A stretch of 64,000 nucleotides of DNA from Myoxocephalus aenaeus. Taxonomy: Eukaryota > Chordata > Actinopteri > Perciformes > Cottidae. The stretch spans positions 1,840,501-1,904,500 of the forward strand of contig JBAMJR010000051.1 in the NCBI GenBank assembly GCA_038501785.1. Direction: 5' to 3'. Each line of letters opens with the position of its first letter. Positions within the stretch are counted from its first letter, which is position 1. Below are positions 12,009 to 23,750 of the stretch, piece after piece. The translations under genes were made by a program, and so were the position numbers. Below the pieces are notes generated by a model. That model was not told where the DNA came from. It searched no databases and saw nothing but the letters and a program-made list of their open reading frames with translations.

Positions 12009-12776
12009 TTATCTGTATTTCTCAGAGAGAGCACGAGACAGAGCAGCCAGGAACTTGTCCATGGCCACGTGGACCTCAGCGGTGAAGTCGTCGGGGAACA
12101 TGATGGCCAAGACCACGAGGATGTTGTGAGAGAGGATCTGTGAAAATAGAATAATGCAATTTAAAACATGATCAAGTATTATTGAACATACTGAGTGTAA
12201 AATATCAAAAGGCTCCAAGATCCACAAGATGCGGTCTTTTAAATTAGATCTCGACACCAAAGCCAAAGAACAACAAACTAACATCTTCCTGTTCCTCCTC
12301 TTCCTCCACCGCTCTATGCTCTACACTGACATGTAAATCATCATCTATGACATCTACCTTGAAGTTGGCAGGGTCCACTCGCAGAGTGAAGGCATGCAGC
12401 TCACTGAGGTTCAGGAGACCCGCATTCAGGTTGTCCATTTTGCCCACAGCTTCTGCAACTCCACCCATCACGCTCATTCCGTGCTTCTTCACCGGCTCAG
12501 ATCCAGGGCTCAAGTCCTTCCAGTGGGAAAAGTAGCTCCTGGTCTGCGGGTAGACCACCAGCATCCTGAGTAACACATGAGAGTGGGTGAATGAGCGAGT
12601 AGCAGTAGGCTGAATAGATAGATTGTTTTAAATAAACAGGTATTTTTAGGAGCATCTCGTGCAGTTTGTGGTTATATTTACCTGGACACAGCATCAGAGC
12701 CAATTTCCCCAGCCTTGCCAGATACCTTAGCCCAGAAGGCTTTGACTGCTGCCTTGTCCTTAGCGGTGAGACTCAT
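12009..12776 (-). CDS. hba: alpha-globin chain, alpha3 (class I)
   Basis: Exons on the - strand: 12682-12776, 12358-12565 and 12009-12137; 143 codons; His60 and His89 present. Distinguishing residues: Met62 after K-K-H-G, Asn77 (K-M-D-N), and Ser rather than Ala in A-A-L-S-R near the C-terminus. The Ser is shared with alpha4 and alpha5, so the 3' exon resembles block II while the promoter resembles block I. TATA at about 12827-12833. Confidence 0.95.
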
Positions 12777-13898
12777 CTTCCTTGATGCTTGTTAGGTTGA
12801 ATGCCGATCCGCCCAAACTTTGGTTATTTTATACAGGAAGCAGCGCATGGGCGCACCCGGGCCACCTCCAAGATAGGCTGATGTGGACAGCTTCAAAGTG
12901 ATATGATGCAGCTTGCATGAGATAAACTTCTCATGAAGACTATAGTTTGAAAGAAAACATGGCCACTTTATGCTGATCACATGAAGGTTTTTGCATGAAG
13001 TATGAATACGTTATTCTCGCCTATTTTGAAATGGTGTATTCTGCATACTGGTACTTTAGTCCTTTAATTGCAAACATTGTTTATGACTGGAAAGCTGAGA
13101 CTCTTGTGGTTTCAATGAACCCACAAAAAGTGTTTTAATGTGTGATGATGTTAGACCCCATAATACTAATAACTATTTCACATAGTAAGCATGTTTTGGC
13201 ACTGGCCTTAAATTACCTGTTGTGACCCAACACAGTTTTATGTCAGTCCTATTGGTTTCGTATACAGAGACACAAACTGTCAGATTTTTTGTTTCCTTGA
13301 TGTCTTAATGTGGTATTTTTTATAAATCCTCGAGTGGTGAAAACATATTAAATTTTTGTACAAATATATGTGCAACAAATGCTATCAATCTGAAAATATC
13401 TGAAAGTTATGAGACATAAGTGAGAAGGAGAAAGGATGTATATTGATTATAATGTTGTAAACCCTTTGATAATCTATTTCCATAAATATATATATATATA
13501 TATTTTAAATAATGATATATGACTTGGACAGGTTAATCTTCAAGTCCCAGCTTTCAGATGATGTAAGACATCTGTTGGTTGACCTGCTGTCCCTCACCCT
13601 TACACTCTTCAGAAAGGCGGTATAGGTGTTAAACTGTTATCTTAATGTTTCTTAATGTAACTACACAACACACCCAGCTATATCTATTTCCTCTGCCTCA
13701 GACACAATCTAAGCATTGCAGATTAGCCCTTTCTTTATCAATTTTCCCAAACCGTAATACTCTGCCAACCCACTTCCCCACTCCATCCTATGATTGGACA
13801 GGATTCTATAAGCATATTTGGGGGAGGAGTTAAATGGTCCTTTTAAAAGTGGCATCAGGCACTGACCCACACAGTGAATCCAATCTACAGCTGACAAA
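12777..13898. promoter_or_regulatory. alpha3/beta4 divergent promoter spacer
   Basis: A 1.12-kb control region without the 96-bp LINE tail. The beta side resembles beta1 rather than beta2 and beta3: TTATCT at 13637-13642, inverted CCAAT at 13793-13797, TTTTAAAA at 13841-13848. Alpha TATA at about 12827-12833, with the CATGAGATAAACTTCTCATG element near 12916-12935. Confidence 0.7.
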
Positions 13899-14563
13899 AT
13901 GGTTGAATGGACAGACTTCGAGCGCGCCACCATCCAGGACGTCTTCTCCAAGATGGACTATGAGTCCGTGGGCCCTGCAGCTCTTTCCAGGTGAGGCTTT
14001 GTTTCTGTTTTTTTTTCTGTTTTCCTTCACATGAATGTATAAAAAGAAGTGCATTAACAAATTCATTTTTAATTATGAGTTATGCATGTATTTCCGTGTT
14101 GCCTCAGATGTCTGATCGTGTACCCCTGGACTCAGAGGTATTTCGGTAACTTTGGAAACCTCTTCAACGCCGCTGCAATCATTGGAAATCCACTGGTTGC
14201 AAAACACGGAACAATTATCCTTCGCGATCTGGAGCGTGGTGTGAAGAACATGGACAACCTGAAGGAAACCTACGCCGAGCTGAGCGTGCTGCACTCCGAG
14301 AAGCTGCACGTGGACCCCGACAATTTCAGGGTAAAGTTGTGGAACTAATAAAGTTGATAATCATGTTCAACAATTACTTAAAAAACAACCAACCTTTCAT
14401 GTTGCTGATGTTTCTGATGCTTGTTGTGTTGCAGCTCATTTCCGACTGCCTGACCATTGTGGTCGCTGCTCAGATGGGCAAAGCCTTCACTGGTGAAGTC
14501 CAGGCAGCTTTCCAGAAGTTCCTGGCTGTGGTGGTGTCCGCCCTGGGAAAACAGTACCATTAG
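13899..14563 (+). CDS. hbb: beta-globin chain, beta4 (class I)
   Basis: Exons 13899-13990, 14108-14330 and 14435-14563; 147 codons; His64, His93 and C-terminal Tyr-His. Residue 74 is Arg, not Cys. Exon 2 begins with A instead of G (CAG/ATG), but the split codon 31 is still Arg. AATAAA at 14616-14621. It is the last complete gene of block I; its downstream alpha partner is missing and replaced by retroelement sequence. Confidence 0.95.
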
Positions 14564-15051
<488 letters not shown>

Positions 15052-15931
15052 AGCCTCCGTCTCTGCGCCGCTGCCAGTCCCAGACCCGGTTTCTGCCTCT
15101 GCACCGTCAGTCGGTGTCCTGCCGGCTCCCCGTGTCCTGCCGGCGCCCCCTGTGCCCGCTGCCGCCTCGCAGCCGCCCCCTGTGCCCGCTGCCGCCTCGC
15201 AGCCGCCCCCTGTGCCCGCTGCCGCCTCGCAGCCGCCCCCTGTGCCCGCTGCCGCCCTGCAGCCGCTCCCTGTGCCCGCTGCTGCCCTGCAGCCGTCCAG
15301 TGTCCCAGCTGCCGCCCTGCAGCCGTCCAGTGTCCCAGCTGCCGCCCTGCCGCTGTCCAGTGTCCCAGCTGCCGCCGTCCAGTGTCCCAGCTGCCGCCGT
15401 CCAGTGTCCCAGCTGCTGCCGTCCAGTGTCCCAGCTGCCGCCTTGCAGCCGTCCAGTGTCCCAGCTGCCGCCCTGCAGCCGTCCAGTGTCCCAGCTGCCG
15501 CCCTGCAGCCGTCCAGTGTCCCAGCTGCCGCCCTGCAGCCGTCAAGTGTCCCAGCTGCCGCCCCGCAGCCGTCAAGTGTCTCAGCTGCCGCCCCGCAGCC
15601 GACGCCGGGTTCCCCACCATCGCCTCGACCTGTCCCAGAGTCCCCTTACCCTACAGGGTCCCGTTCCCCGGACTCTTGTTCCCCAGACTTTTGTACCCTG
15701 GATCCCCATTCCCAGGATCCACAGTATCCAGGGCTCCGGTTGCCCGAGGAGCTCCGGAACTCTGGTCACCGGCCTCCTGCTCTCCCCCCCGAGCGTGGTT
15801 GCCCTCCGGGCCGTCCCCCCATTGAGGCTTGTGCCGTGCCTCGGGGCCCTCCTACGGCTCCCCTCCACCCACCCTTTGGGGCTAGATTTATTTTTCTTTT
15901 TTGGGTCGTCTAGGATCCGCCCCTTGAGTTA
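15052..15931 (+). mobile_element. Proline-rich 3' end of an LTR retroelement with 30-bp coding minisatellite
   Basis: GC-rich sequence unlike its surroundings. From about 15151 to 15600 a 30-bp unit repeats, with some shorter 21-22 bp units. Thirty bases keep frame, so one frame (15152-15913) reads a run of V-P-A-A-A and Q-P-type decapeptides and stops at 15911-15913, about 18 bp before the LTR. This looks like the proline-rich C-terminal end of a Gypsy-like polyprotein. No protease, RT or integrase motif is left, because the 5' part of the element is missing. The family is an inference. Confidence 0.5.
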
Positions 15932-16266
15932 TGTCACGTTTTTTTTTTTTTTCTGTGTTTTATTCTGAAGTCCTGTCTCGTGTGTCCTGTTCCCCTTCCT
16001 GTCTGTTGATTGTCTGATTGTTTCCTCCTGTGTCTAATCACCCACACCTTCCCCTTGTACTTAAGCCCTGTGTGTCTTCTGTTCCCTTGTCTGGTCGTAC
16101 TGCGTGATACTGTGTGATATCTTGTGTGTGCCCCTGTTCCTGCTTTTTGTTCCGTTTGGTGTTTTTGGAGAGTCCTGTTTTGTTTCCTGCCTGTTCTGTA
16201 AGGAATAAAGCTACGTTATTTTTCCCGCATCTGCATTTGGGTCCTCTCTCCGAGTCTCCCGTGACA
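15932..16266 (+). mobile_element. 3' LTR of a Gypsy-like retroelement
   Basis: A 335-bp block beginning TGTCACG and ending CGTGACA, a perfect 7-bp terminal inverted repeat of the TG...CA type. An AATAAA signal is at 16204-16209. It ends exactly inside a beta-globin intron 2: the next bases, GATGTTTCTGATGCTCG, match the end of intron 2 in every beta copy. The 5' LTR is absent, so no target duplication can be checked. Confidence 0.65.
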
Positions 16267-16510
16267 GATGTTTCTGATGCTCGTTGTGTTGCAGCTCATT
16301 TCCGACTGCCTGACCATTGTGGTTGCTGCTCAGATGGGCAAAGCCTTCACTGGTGAAGTCCAAGCAGCTTTCCAGAAGTTCCTGGCCGTGGTGGTGTCCT
16401 CTCTGGGCAAACAGTACCATTAGAGAGCTGCAACAGAACACCCTTACATGCTGATCATGAAAAGCTCTGTTTTTTTTTACATGTCTCAAAGACGTAAATA
16501 AATAAAACAA
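16267..16510 (+). pseudogene. Orphan beta-globin exon 3 (psi-beta)
   Basis: The last part of intron 2, a complete exon 3 (16295-16423) and 3' UTR with AATAAA near 16498-16504 of a beta-globin gene whose exons 1 and 2 are gone. The exon encodes an intact 42-residue end with S-S-L-G-K-Q-Y-H, a combination seen in no complete copy here (others have S-A-L-G-K or S-S-L-G-R). An LTR element lies where intron 2 should begin. It is the remnant of a twelfth beta gene cut by insertion plus deletion. Confidence 0.85.
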
Positions 16511-16514
16511 TCAG

Positions 16515-16775
16515 CATTTCCTGGAAGTTTTTTTCTTTCTTTCCTGTGTTCTATCATCAACCAATACGACCATCAACCAATAATACCAGTAACACATATA
16601 CTGCTATATGAACCTCTTAACTGGTTTCACAATTGTTTTCTGTATATTATACCTTTTTGAAATTCTTCAAATAGCCCTTGTGGTTGAGGAGATATTCTGT
16701 ATTTAGTATAGGTATGCAAACCATTCGGAATTTTTGAGAAAAATGGCTGGGGTTCAACTGGGGCTAAATGAGTTA
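16515..16775. repeat. Dispersed repeat, copy 1 (matches 30005-30230)
   Basis: About 250 bp shared with 30005-30230. Recognisable stretches: TTTCCTGTGTTCTATCATCA, AAATAGCCCTTGTGGTTGAG, GAGATATTCTGTATTTAGTA and AAAATGGCTGGGG. Copy 1 runs into a LINE fragment; copy 2 runs into a BEN-like exon. Family not recognised. Confidence 0.6.
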
Positions 16776-17770
16776 AAAAGAGGTTTAATTACAGCTACTT
16801 TGAAAGACTGTGGCACATGGCCTGTTAGTAAAGACCCATTGATCATATCTAGTAGAGAGGTGCTAATTAAAGGTAAAACTTCTTTAAACAGCCTCGTCGG
16901 GATGGGGTCTAGGAGACAGGTAGAAGGTTTAGAAGTAGAAACCGTTGAAGACAATTGGTCAAGGTTGATGGGAGACAAGCCATCCAAACACACAACAGGG
17001 CCCACAGCCTCCTCCAAGGCCACTCCACCTGAGGATAAACCGGCAGTGGCCGAGGGCAGGAGATCACCAATCCTGCCTCTAATAGCCAGATTCTTATCAT
17101 TGAAGAAGTTCATGAAGTCATTACTACTGAGGTCTATAGGAATACATGGCTCCACAGAGCTGTGACTCTCTGTCAGCCTGGCCACAGTACTAAAGAAAAA
17201 CCTGGGGTCGTTCTTATTTTTCTCTATTATTGATGAGTAATAGGCTGCTATGGCATTACGGAGGGCCTTCTTATATGTTCTCAGACTATCCCGCCAAACT
17301 AACTGAGATTCTTCTAAATGGTTGGAACGCCATATGCTTTCAAACGTCCGTGATGTTTGCTTTAATTTGCAGGACTGAGGGTTATACCATGGACAGGCCT
17401 CCTTTGTTTAATTATCTTCTTTTTTAGAGGGGCTATTGAGTCCAGTGTCATTTTTAGTGAGCCAGTAGCACCATCGACAAGATGATTAATCTGGGACAGA
17501 CTAAAGTTAACATAGGAGTCCTGTGTTATATTGAGACATGGTATTGAATCAAATGCAGAAGGAATCAGTGCTTTAAATTTAGCTACAGCACTGTCAGTTA
17601 GACATCTGGTGTAGAAACTACACTCCGGTAGTATCAACCCAAAAGTTATAAGTCTGATAAAAGAGGGTTCTGTGGAAAGACTATTACATGTTAATGCCAT
17701 ATGCAAGAACAAGGTCAAGCTCGATTTGTGATTTTTTTTAAATATTTTCCAAGAAATCACTTTTATAACA
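16754..17770 (-). mobile_element. L2-like LINE fragment, broken
   Basis: On the - strand two frames (17760-17362 and 17185-16754) encode the linker and start of the reverse transcriptase of a fish L2/CR1-like LINE. Recognisable pieces: F-N-D-K-N, L-D-P-I-P-T-R-L-F-K-E and V-A-V-I-K-P-L. The frames are offset, so there is at least one frameshift, and the copy stops before the catalytic RT core. It occupies the place where the alpha partner of beta5 would be expected. Confidence 0.75.
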
Positions 17771-17829
17771 TATTTTGATCATAACTATGAATATCCAGCA
17801 TGATCTAAGCAAGATTTCCCAAAAATATC

Positions 17830-18330
17830 TTTTGGAGCGGTCGCCTACTTGTTCAAACTGTATGGTTCAAGCCCTTACCAACATCCCACGTACTAATAAG
17901 ACACCTTTTTGGAAAGGTTAGGAACTAAAGAAAAACATTGTTTCACTGAAACATGCTGGGACTCCGCCCTTGCTTTATGATGCGTTTTTAGAAACGTGGG
18001 CGGTACACGAAAGGCACAGGAAGCAGATACGTGATACAGAGAGAAAAAAACAACTCTGGCCGACTTGTGTTTTTTCAGGTACTACTAGGGTTTATAAGGA
18101 TGTTCATTACTTTGTTAGACTCCCATAAGCCTGTACGGTTACGTGGATGTGTTTGTTAGTGAAATCCGACTTTGTAAAGGGTACTTATCCCAAGTTTAGT
18201 GAAACGTTACGGTCGTACCAGCAAGTTCACGGAGTTACGTAAGTACTTAAACTTAACAGTTACTTTAATTTTGTTTTTTAACCATAGGTATCTTCTCACA
18301 AGGGTTACAGTATTGCTGAGCATAAACGGT
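17830..18330. repeat. Unclassified dispersed repeat, copy 1 (matches 45420-45910)
   Basis: About 500 bp with clear islands of identity to 45420-45910, in the same order: GATGCGTTnTnAGAAAC, CTGGCCG followed by TTTTTTCAGGTACTA, TTAGACTCC, and GTGAAACGTTACGG. The conserved CAGGTACT after a GC-rich segment resembles a promoter, first exon and splice donor, so this may be the 5' end of a transposon or a retained gene 5' end. No coding frame supports either. Confidence 0.5.
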
Positions 18331-18369
18331 TAAAGCAGTGAGTGGGTTTCTGTACTCTCTGACAGAAGC

Positions 18370-19458
18370 CAATCAAATCCAACAATGAGATAAATGCAGC
18401 ACGAAGGCTATCATTGCCGACATCCACATGAAATGGTGTATTTTACTTAAATAATCCTTTAATTGCAAACATTGTTTATGACTGGAAAGCTGAGACTCTT
18501 GTGGTTTCAATAAACCCACAATAAGTGTATGTATGTGTGATGATGTTAGTCCCCATAATATAACCATTTCTCATAGTGAGGCATGTTTTGGCTCCTTAAA
18601 TTACCTGTTGTGAGCCAACTCAGTCTTATGGCAGTTCGGGAAATAGTCACGAAATCTATTGGTTTCGTATACAGAGACACAAACTGTCCGTTTTTTCTTT
18701 TCTTGATGTCTTAATGTGCAATTTTGAGGGATTTTTTATACTTTGATCAATTATCTAGTGGTGAAAACATATTAAATTGTTGTACAAAAATATGTGTAAT
18801 AAATGCTAACCCAAAAATATCTGAACGTTATGAGACATAAGTGAGAATGAGAATGGATGTAAATCGATTATAATGTTCTAAACCCTTTGACAATCTATTA
18901 CATTACATAAATACGTTGTTTTTAAATAATGATTTATGACTTGGACAGGTTAATCTTCAGCTACCAGCTTTCAGAAGATGCAAGACATCTGTTGGTTGAC
19001 CTGCTCTCCCCCACCATTACACTCTTCAGAAAGGCGGTATAGGTGTTAATCTGTTATCTAAATGTTTCTTAATGTAACTACACAACACACCCAGTAATAT
19101 TTCCTCTGCTTCTGACTGTAACAAGCTTCTGTCACTTCCCTGAGTTCCCCCAGCACCAATGACTAAAGCACACTCGAGGTATCGTTTGTAAATACTTTTA
19201 TTGTGTCCTGCACACGCTGGCAGACTATGTCTCTTAACCACAACCCTGCCACCACAGGACACAATCTAAGCATTGCAGATTAGTCCTTTCTTTATCAATT
19301 TTCCAAAACCGTAATACTCGGCCAACCCACTTCCCCACTCCATCCTATGATTGGATGGGATACCATAAGCATATTTGGGGGAGGAGTTGAATGGTCCTTT
19401 AAAAAGTGGCATCAGGCACTGACCCACACAGTAGTGAATCCAATCTACAGCCGACAAA
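18370..19458 (+). promoter_or_regulatory. beta5 upstream region and promoter
   Basis: From about 18400 the sequence resumes the alpha-beta spacer pattern (compare 4020-4990), but no alpha gene is attached on its left. TTATCT at 19054-19059, inverted CCAAT at 19350-19354, CTTTAAAAAG at 19397-19406. A 140-bp solo LTR interrupts it at 19117-19256, between the GATA-type site and the CCAAT box. Confidence 0.7.
19117..19256 (-). mobile_element. Short solo LTR in the beta5 promoter
   Basis: Sister promoters read CTCTGCTTCGGACACAATC without a break. Here 140 bp separate CTTCTGAC from GGACACAATC, leaving a 4-bp target duplication (TGAC at 19113-19116, GGAC at 19257-19260, one mismatch). The insert begins TGT and ends ACA on both readings. 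On the - strand it holds an AATAAA, as LTRs do. The insertion itself is certain from comparison; the LTR identity is a good inference. Confidence 0.7.
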
Positions 19459-20123
19459 ATGGTTGAATGGACAGACTTCGAGCGCGCCACCATCAAGGAC
19501 ATCTTCTCCAAGATGGACTATGAGTCCGTGGGCCCTGCAGCTCTTTCCAGGTGAGGCAGTGTGTCTGTTTTTGTACGTTTTCCTTTACATGAATGTATAA
19601 AAAGAAGTGCATTAACACATTTTTTTTTTTATCGAGTGTTATGCATGTATTTCCGTGTTTCCTCAGGTGTCTGATCGTCTACCCCTGGACTCAGAGGTAT
19701 TTCGGTAACTTTGGAAACCTCTTCAACGCCGCTGCAATCATTGGAAATCAAAATGTTGCAAAACATGGAACAATTATCCTCCATGGTCTGGACCGGGGTG
19801 TGAAGAACATGGACAACCTGAGGGAAACCTACGCCGAGCTGAGCGTGCTGCACTCTGAGAAGCTGCATGTGGACCCCGACAATTTCAGGGTAAAGTTGTG
19901 GAACTAATAAAAGCTGATAATCATGTTCAACAATTACTCAAAAGATGAACAATCTTTCATGTTGCTGATGTTTCTGATGCTTGTTGTGTTGCAGCTCATT
20001 TCCGACTGCCTGACCATTGTGGTTGCTGCTCGGATGGGCAAAGCCTTCACTGGTGAAGTCCAGGCAGCTTTCCAGAAGTTCCTGGCTGTGGTGGTGTCCG
20101 CCCTGGGAAAACAGTACCATTAG
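19459..20123 (+). CDS. hbb: beta-globin chain, beta5 (class I, block II type)
   Basis: Exons 19459-19550, 19667-19889 and 19995-20123; 147 codons; His64, His93 and C-terminal Tyr-His. The E helix reads G-N-Q-N-V-A-K-H instead of G-N-P-L-V-A-K-H, followed by L-H-G-L-D-R-G; these mark beta5-beta7. Lys13 in exon 1, Arg83 (N-L-R-E) and A-A-R-M in exon 3 are further differences. AATAAA at 20198-20203. No upstream alpha partner. Confidence 0.95.
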
Positions 20124-21380
20124 AGAGCTGCAACAGAAGAACTCACATGCTGATCATGAAAAGCTCTGTGTTTTATTTTGCATGTCTCTAAGGCGTAAAT
20201 AAATAAAACAATCATCATTTTAACAAGTTTTATGTTGTTTTTCTTCCTGCTTTTATGATAAAATCAAGACGATGTGGAAATTATATTATGAAAGCTTTTT
20301 TCACAAAATATAGTTATGCTCAGGGGTGGAAAAATGTATACTTAAAAGTAGCATGTAGGATGACCACTTTCAAAGTTTTACATTAAGATGTATACTAATC
20401 ACAATGTATGTGTTGTATTATAATAATGCACTTTAATATAATAATGATAATAATATGGTGTAGTATGTAGTATTATTAGTTTATTAAAAGAGTTATCTTT
20501 GAAATATAATGGGGGAGAAGAGGACACATTTAAATATTCTAGTAAAACAAAAAAACGGAAGCTGTGGGACAACTATATACTATAAAGATGTATTTGTACA
20601 AATGTATAAGAGCTAAACCTATATGGCACATTACTCTCTCTCTATCTCCTTTATTTCTGCTTTTATGGTCAAATTATATTATGAAAGCCTTGTTCACGAT
20701 ATGTGCTCAGTAGTGGAAAAGGTATACATAAAGTAGCATAGTCATCATGTAGGATGAACACTTTCAAAGTTTTACATTAGGATGTATTCTAATAATACTA
20801 TGGTGTAATATACTGTATGTATTATTATTAGATCATTAAAATAGTTCTCTTTTAAATATAATGGGGGAGGAGAGTATACATTGTACATATTCTAGTAAAA
20901 CAAAAAAACGGAAGCGGGGGGGCAAATATAATATTAAGATGTATTTGTTCAAATTCATAAGAGCTAATATGGCATATTACTTATATTAATATCTCTCTCT
21001 CTGTGCTTTGTTTGATCGTGTTCTTCTGTTTTATGTTAAATACCTTTATATGAATCCTGTCAAATTTAAATATGTTTTTGTTTGTGTTCCATAAACAGCT
21101 ATACTGCCTCTTTAGATGTAGGAAAAACCCTCTGTTATTTGTTGTTTTCTAAAGCATTTTAGATCTTAATATCGTTATTCCAATATCAATTCCACTGAAC
21201 TGACGCTTTGCATGCTGTTGACCTGAATTGAACCCGTTTTAATCTGTAGGTCTGCTCGAAACAAAAATGAACACCACAAAAACAGTTTCATTGCATTTGA
21301 TCTTTTATTCATATTCTGACTGACAGAGAGTTTCTATACTAAGACCATGCTGCTGTCCGTCAGCGGCTCCTGTTTACAGT
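20124..21380. other. beta5/alpha4 convergent spacer
   Basis: About 1.26 kb of AT-rich 3' flanks, shorter than in block I because the long CA and TA tracts and the LINE tail are absent. Segments near 20265-20410 and 20660-20790 are diverged copies of each other. The alpha4 polyA signal is at 21304-21309. No gene is seen. Confidence 0.6.
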
Positions 21381-22128
21381 TTATCTGTATTTCTCAGAGA
21401 GGGCACGAGACAGAGCAGCCAGGAACTTGTCCATGGCCACGTGGACCTCAGCGGTGAAGTCGCCGGGGAACATGATGGCCAAGACCACGAGGATGTTGTG
21501 AGAGAGGATCTGTGAAAATAGAATAATGCAATTTAAAAGATGATCAAGCAGTATTAAACCTACTGAGTGTAAAATATCAAAAGGCTCCAAGATCCACATG
21601 ATGCGGTCTTTTCAATTAGATCTCGACACCAAAGCCAAAGAACAACAAACTAACATCTTCCTGTTTCTCTTTTTGCTTTACACTGACATGCAAATCATCA
21701 TCTATGACATCTACCTTGAAGTTGGCAGGGTCCACTCGCAGAGTGAAGGCATGCAGCTCACTGAGGTTCAGGAGACCTGCATTCAGGTCGTCAATTTTGG
21801 CCACAGCTTCTGCAACTCCACCCATCACGCTGTTTCCGTGCTTCTTCACCGGCTCAGATCCAGGGCTCAAATCCTTCCAGTGGGAAAAGTAGGTCTTGGT
21901 CTGCGGGTAGACCACCAGCATCCTGAGTAACACATGAGAGTGGGTGAATGAGCGAGTAGCAGTAGGCTGAATAGATTGTGGTTAACAAACAGGCATTTTA
22001 GGAGCATCTCGTGCAGTTTGTGGTTATATTTACCTGGACAGAGCATCACTGCCGATTTCCCCAGCCTTGCCAGACACCTTAGCCCAGAAGGCTTTGACTG
22101 CTGCCTTGTCCTTAACGGTGAGACTCAT
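21381..22128 (-). CDS. hba: alpha-globin chain, alpha4 (class I, block II type)
   Basis: Exons on the - strand: 22034-22128, 21715-21922 and 21381-21509; 143 codons; His60 and His89 present. Block II markers: T-K-T-Y-F in exon 2 (T-R-S-Y-F in block I), A-K-I-D-D, D-A-L-S-R at the exon 1 end, and F-P-G-D in exon 3. Val5 (MSLTVKDK) is unique to this copy. TATA-like TATATAA near 22177-22184. Head to head with beta6. Confidence 0.95.
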
Positions 22129-23085
22129 CTTCCTTGATGCTTGTTCGGTTGAATGGCGATCAGCCCAAACTTTGGTTATTATATACAGTAAAACCGCGCA
22201 TGGGCACACCCGGGCCACCTCCAAGATAGGCTGATATGGACAGCTTCCAAGTGATATGATGCAGCTTGCATGAGATAAACTTCTCATGAAGACTATAGTT
22301 TGAAAGAAAACATGGCCACTTTATGCTGATCACATGAAGGTTTTTGCATGCAGTATGAATACGTTATTGTCGCCTATTTTGAAATGGTGTATTCTACTGT
22401 TCATTAAATACACCTTTAATTGCAAACATTGTTTATGACTGGAAAGCGGAGACTCTTGTGGTTTCAATAAACCCACAATAAGTGTATTCATGTGTGATTT
22501 TTTGGTTGACTTTTTTTTTAATTCTCGGATGATGAAAACATGTTACATTTTACACAAAAATATGTATATAAGAAAATGCAATCAACTCCAAAATATCTGA
22601 AAGTTAGAATGAGAATGGATGTATAGCCGTTATAATGTTCTAAACCCTTTCACAATGTATTTACATTAATAACTTCATTGTTTATTAATAATGATTTATG
22701 ACTTGGACAGGTTAATCTTCAGGCTCCCAATTTTCAGATGATATAAAACATCTGTTGGTTGACCTGCTATCACCCCTGCCCCCCACCCTTACGCTCTTAA
22801 GAAAGGCGGTATAGGTGTTAAACTGTTATCTTAATGTTTCTTAATGTAACTACACAACACACCCAGCAATATTTCCTCTGCTTCGGACACAATCTAAGCA
22901 TTGCAGATTAGCCCTTTCTTTATCAATTTCCAAAACCGTAATACTCGGCCAACCCACTTCCCCACTCCATCCTATGATTGGACAGGATTCTATAAGCATA
23001 TTTGGGGGAGGAGTTAAATGGTCCTTTAAAAAGTGGCATCAGGTACTGACCCACACAGTAGTGAATCCAATCTACAGCCGACAAA
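22129..23085. promoter_or_regulatory. alpha4/beta6 divergent promoter spacer
   Basis: A 0.96-kb shared control region. Alpha side: TATA near 22177-22184 and the CATGAGATAAACTTCTCATG element around 22268-22290. Beta side: TTATCT at 22826-22831, inverted CCAAT at 22977-22981, CTTTAAAAAG at 23024-23033. Closely matches the alpha5/beta7 spacer. Confidence 0.7.
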
Positions 23086-23750
23086 ATGGTCGAATGGACA
23101 GACTTCGAGCGCGCCACCATCCAGGACATCTTCTCCAAGATGAACTATGAGTCCGTGGGCCCTGCAGCTCTTTCCAGGTGAGGCATTGTTTCAGTTTTTG
23201 TACGTTTTCCTTTACATGAATGTATAAAAAGAAGTGCATTAACATTTATTTATTTTTATCGAGAGTTATGCATGTATTTCCGTGTTTCTTCAGGTGTCTG
23301 ATCGTCTACCCCTGGACTCAGAGGTATTTCGGTAACTTTGGAAACCTCTTCAACGCCGCTGCAATCATTGGAAATCAAAATGTTGCAAAACATGGAACAA
23401 TTATCCTCCACGGTCTGGACCGGGGTGTGAAGAACATGGACAACCTGAGGGAAACCTACGCCGAGCTGAGCGTGCTGCACTCTGAGAAGCTCCATGTGGA
23501 CCCTGACAATTTCAGGGTAAAGTTGTGGAACTAATAAAAGCTGATAATCATGTTCAACGATTACTCAAAAGATGAACAATCTTTCATGTTGCTGATGTTT
23601 CTGATGCTTGTTGTGTTGCAGCTCATTTCCGACTGCCTGACCATTGTGGTTGCTGCTCAGATGGGCAAAGCCTTCACTGGTGAAGTCCAGGCAGCTTTCC
23701 AGAAGTTCCTGGCTGTGGTGGTGTCCGCCCTGGGAAAACAGTACCATTAG
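23086..23750 (+). CDS. hbb: beta-globin chain, beta6 (class I, block II type)
   Basis: Exons 23086-23177, 23294-23516 and 23622-23750; 147 codons; His64, His93 and C-terminal Tyr-His. Residue 20 is Asn (K-M-N-Y) where every other copy has Asp. It carries the G-N-Q-N-V E-helix marker. The ATG is 3627 bp after that of beta5. AATAAA at 23825-23830. Confidence 0.95.

Noticed and set aside
14106..14110. Apparent splice-site mutation in beta4 (exon 2 starts A instead of G)
   Set aside because: The AG acceptor is intact and the split codon AGA still encodes Arg, so the gene is not damaged.
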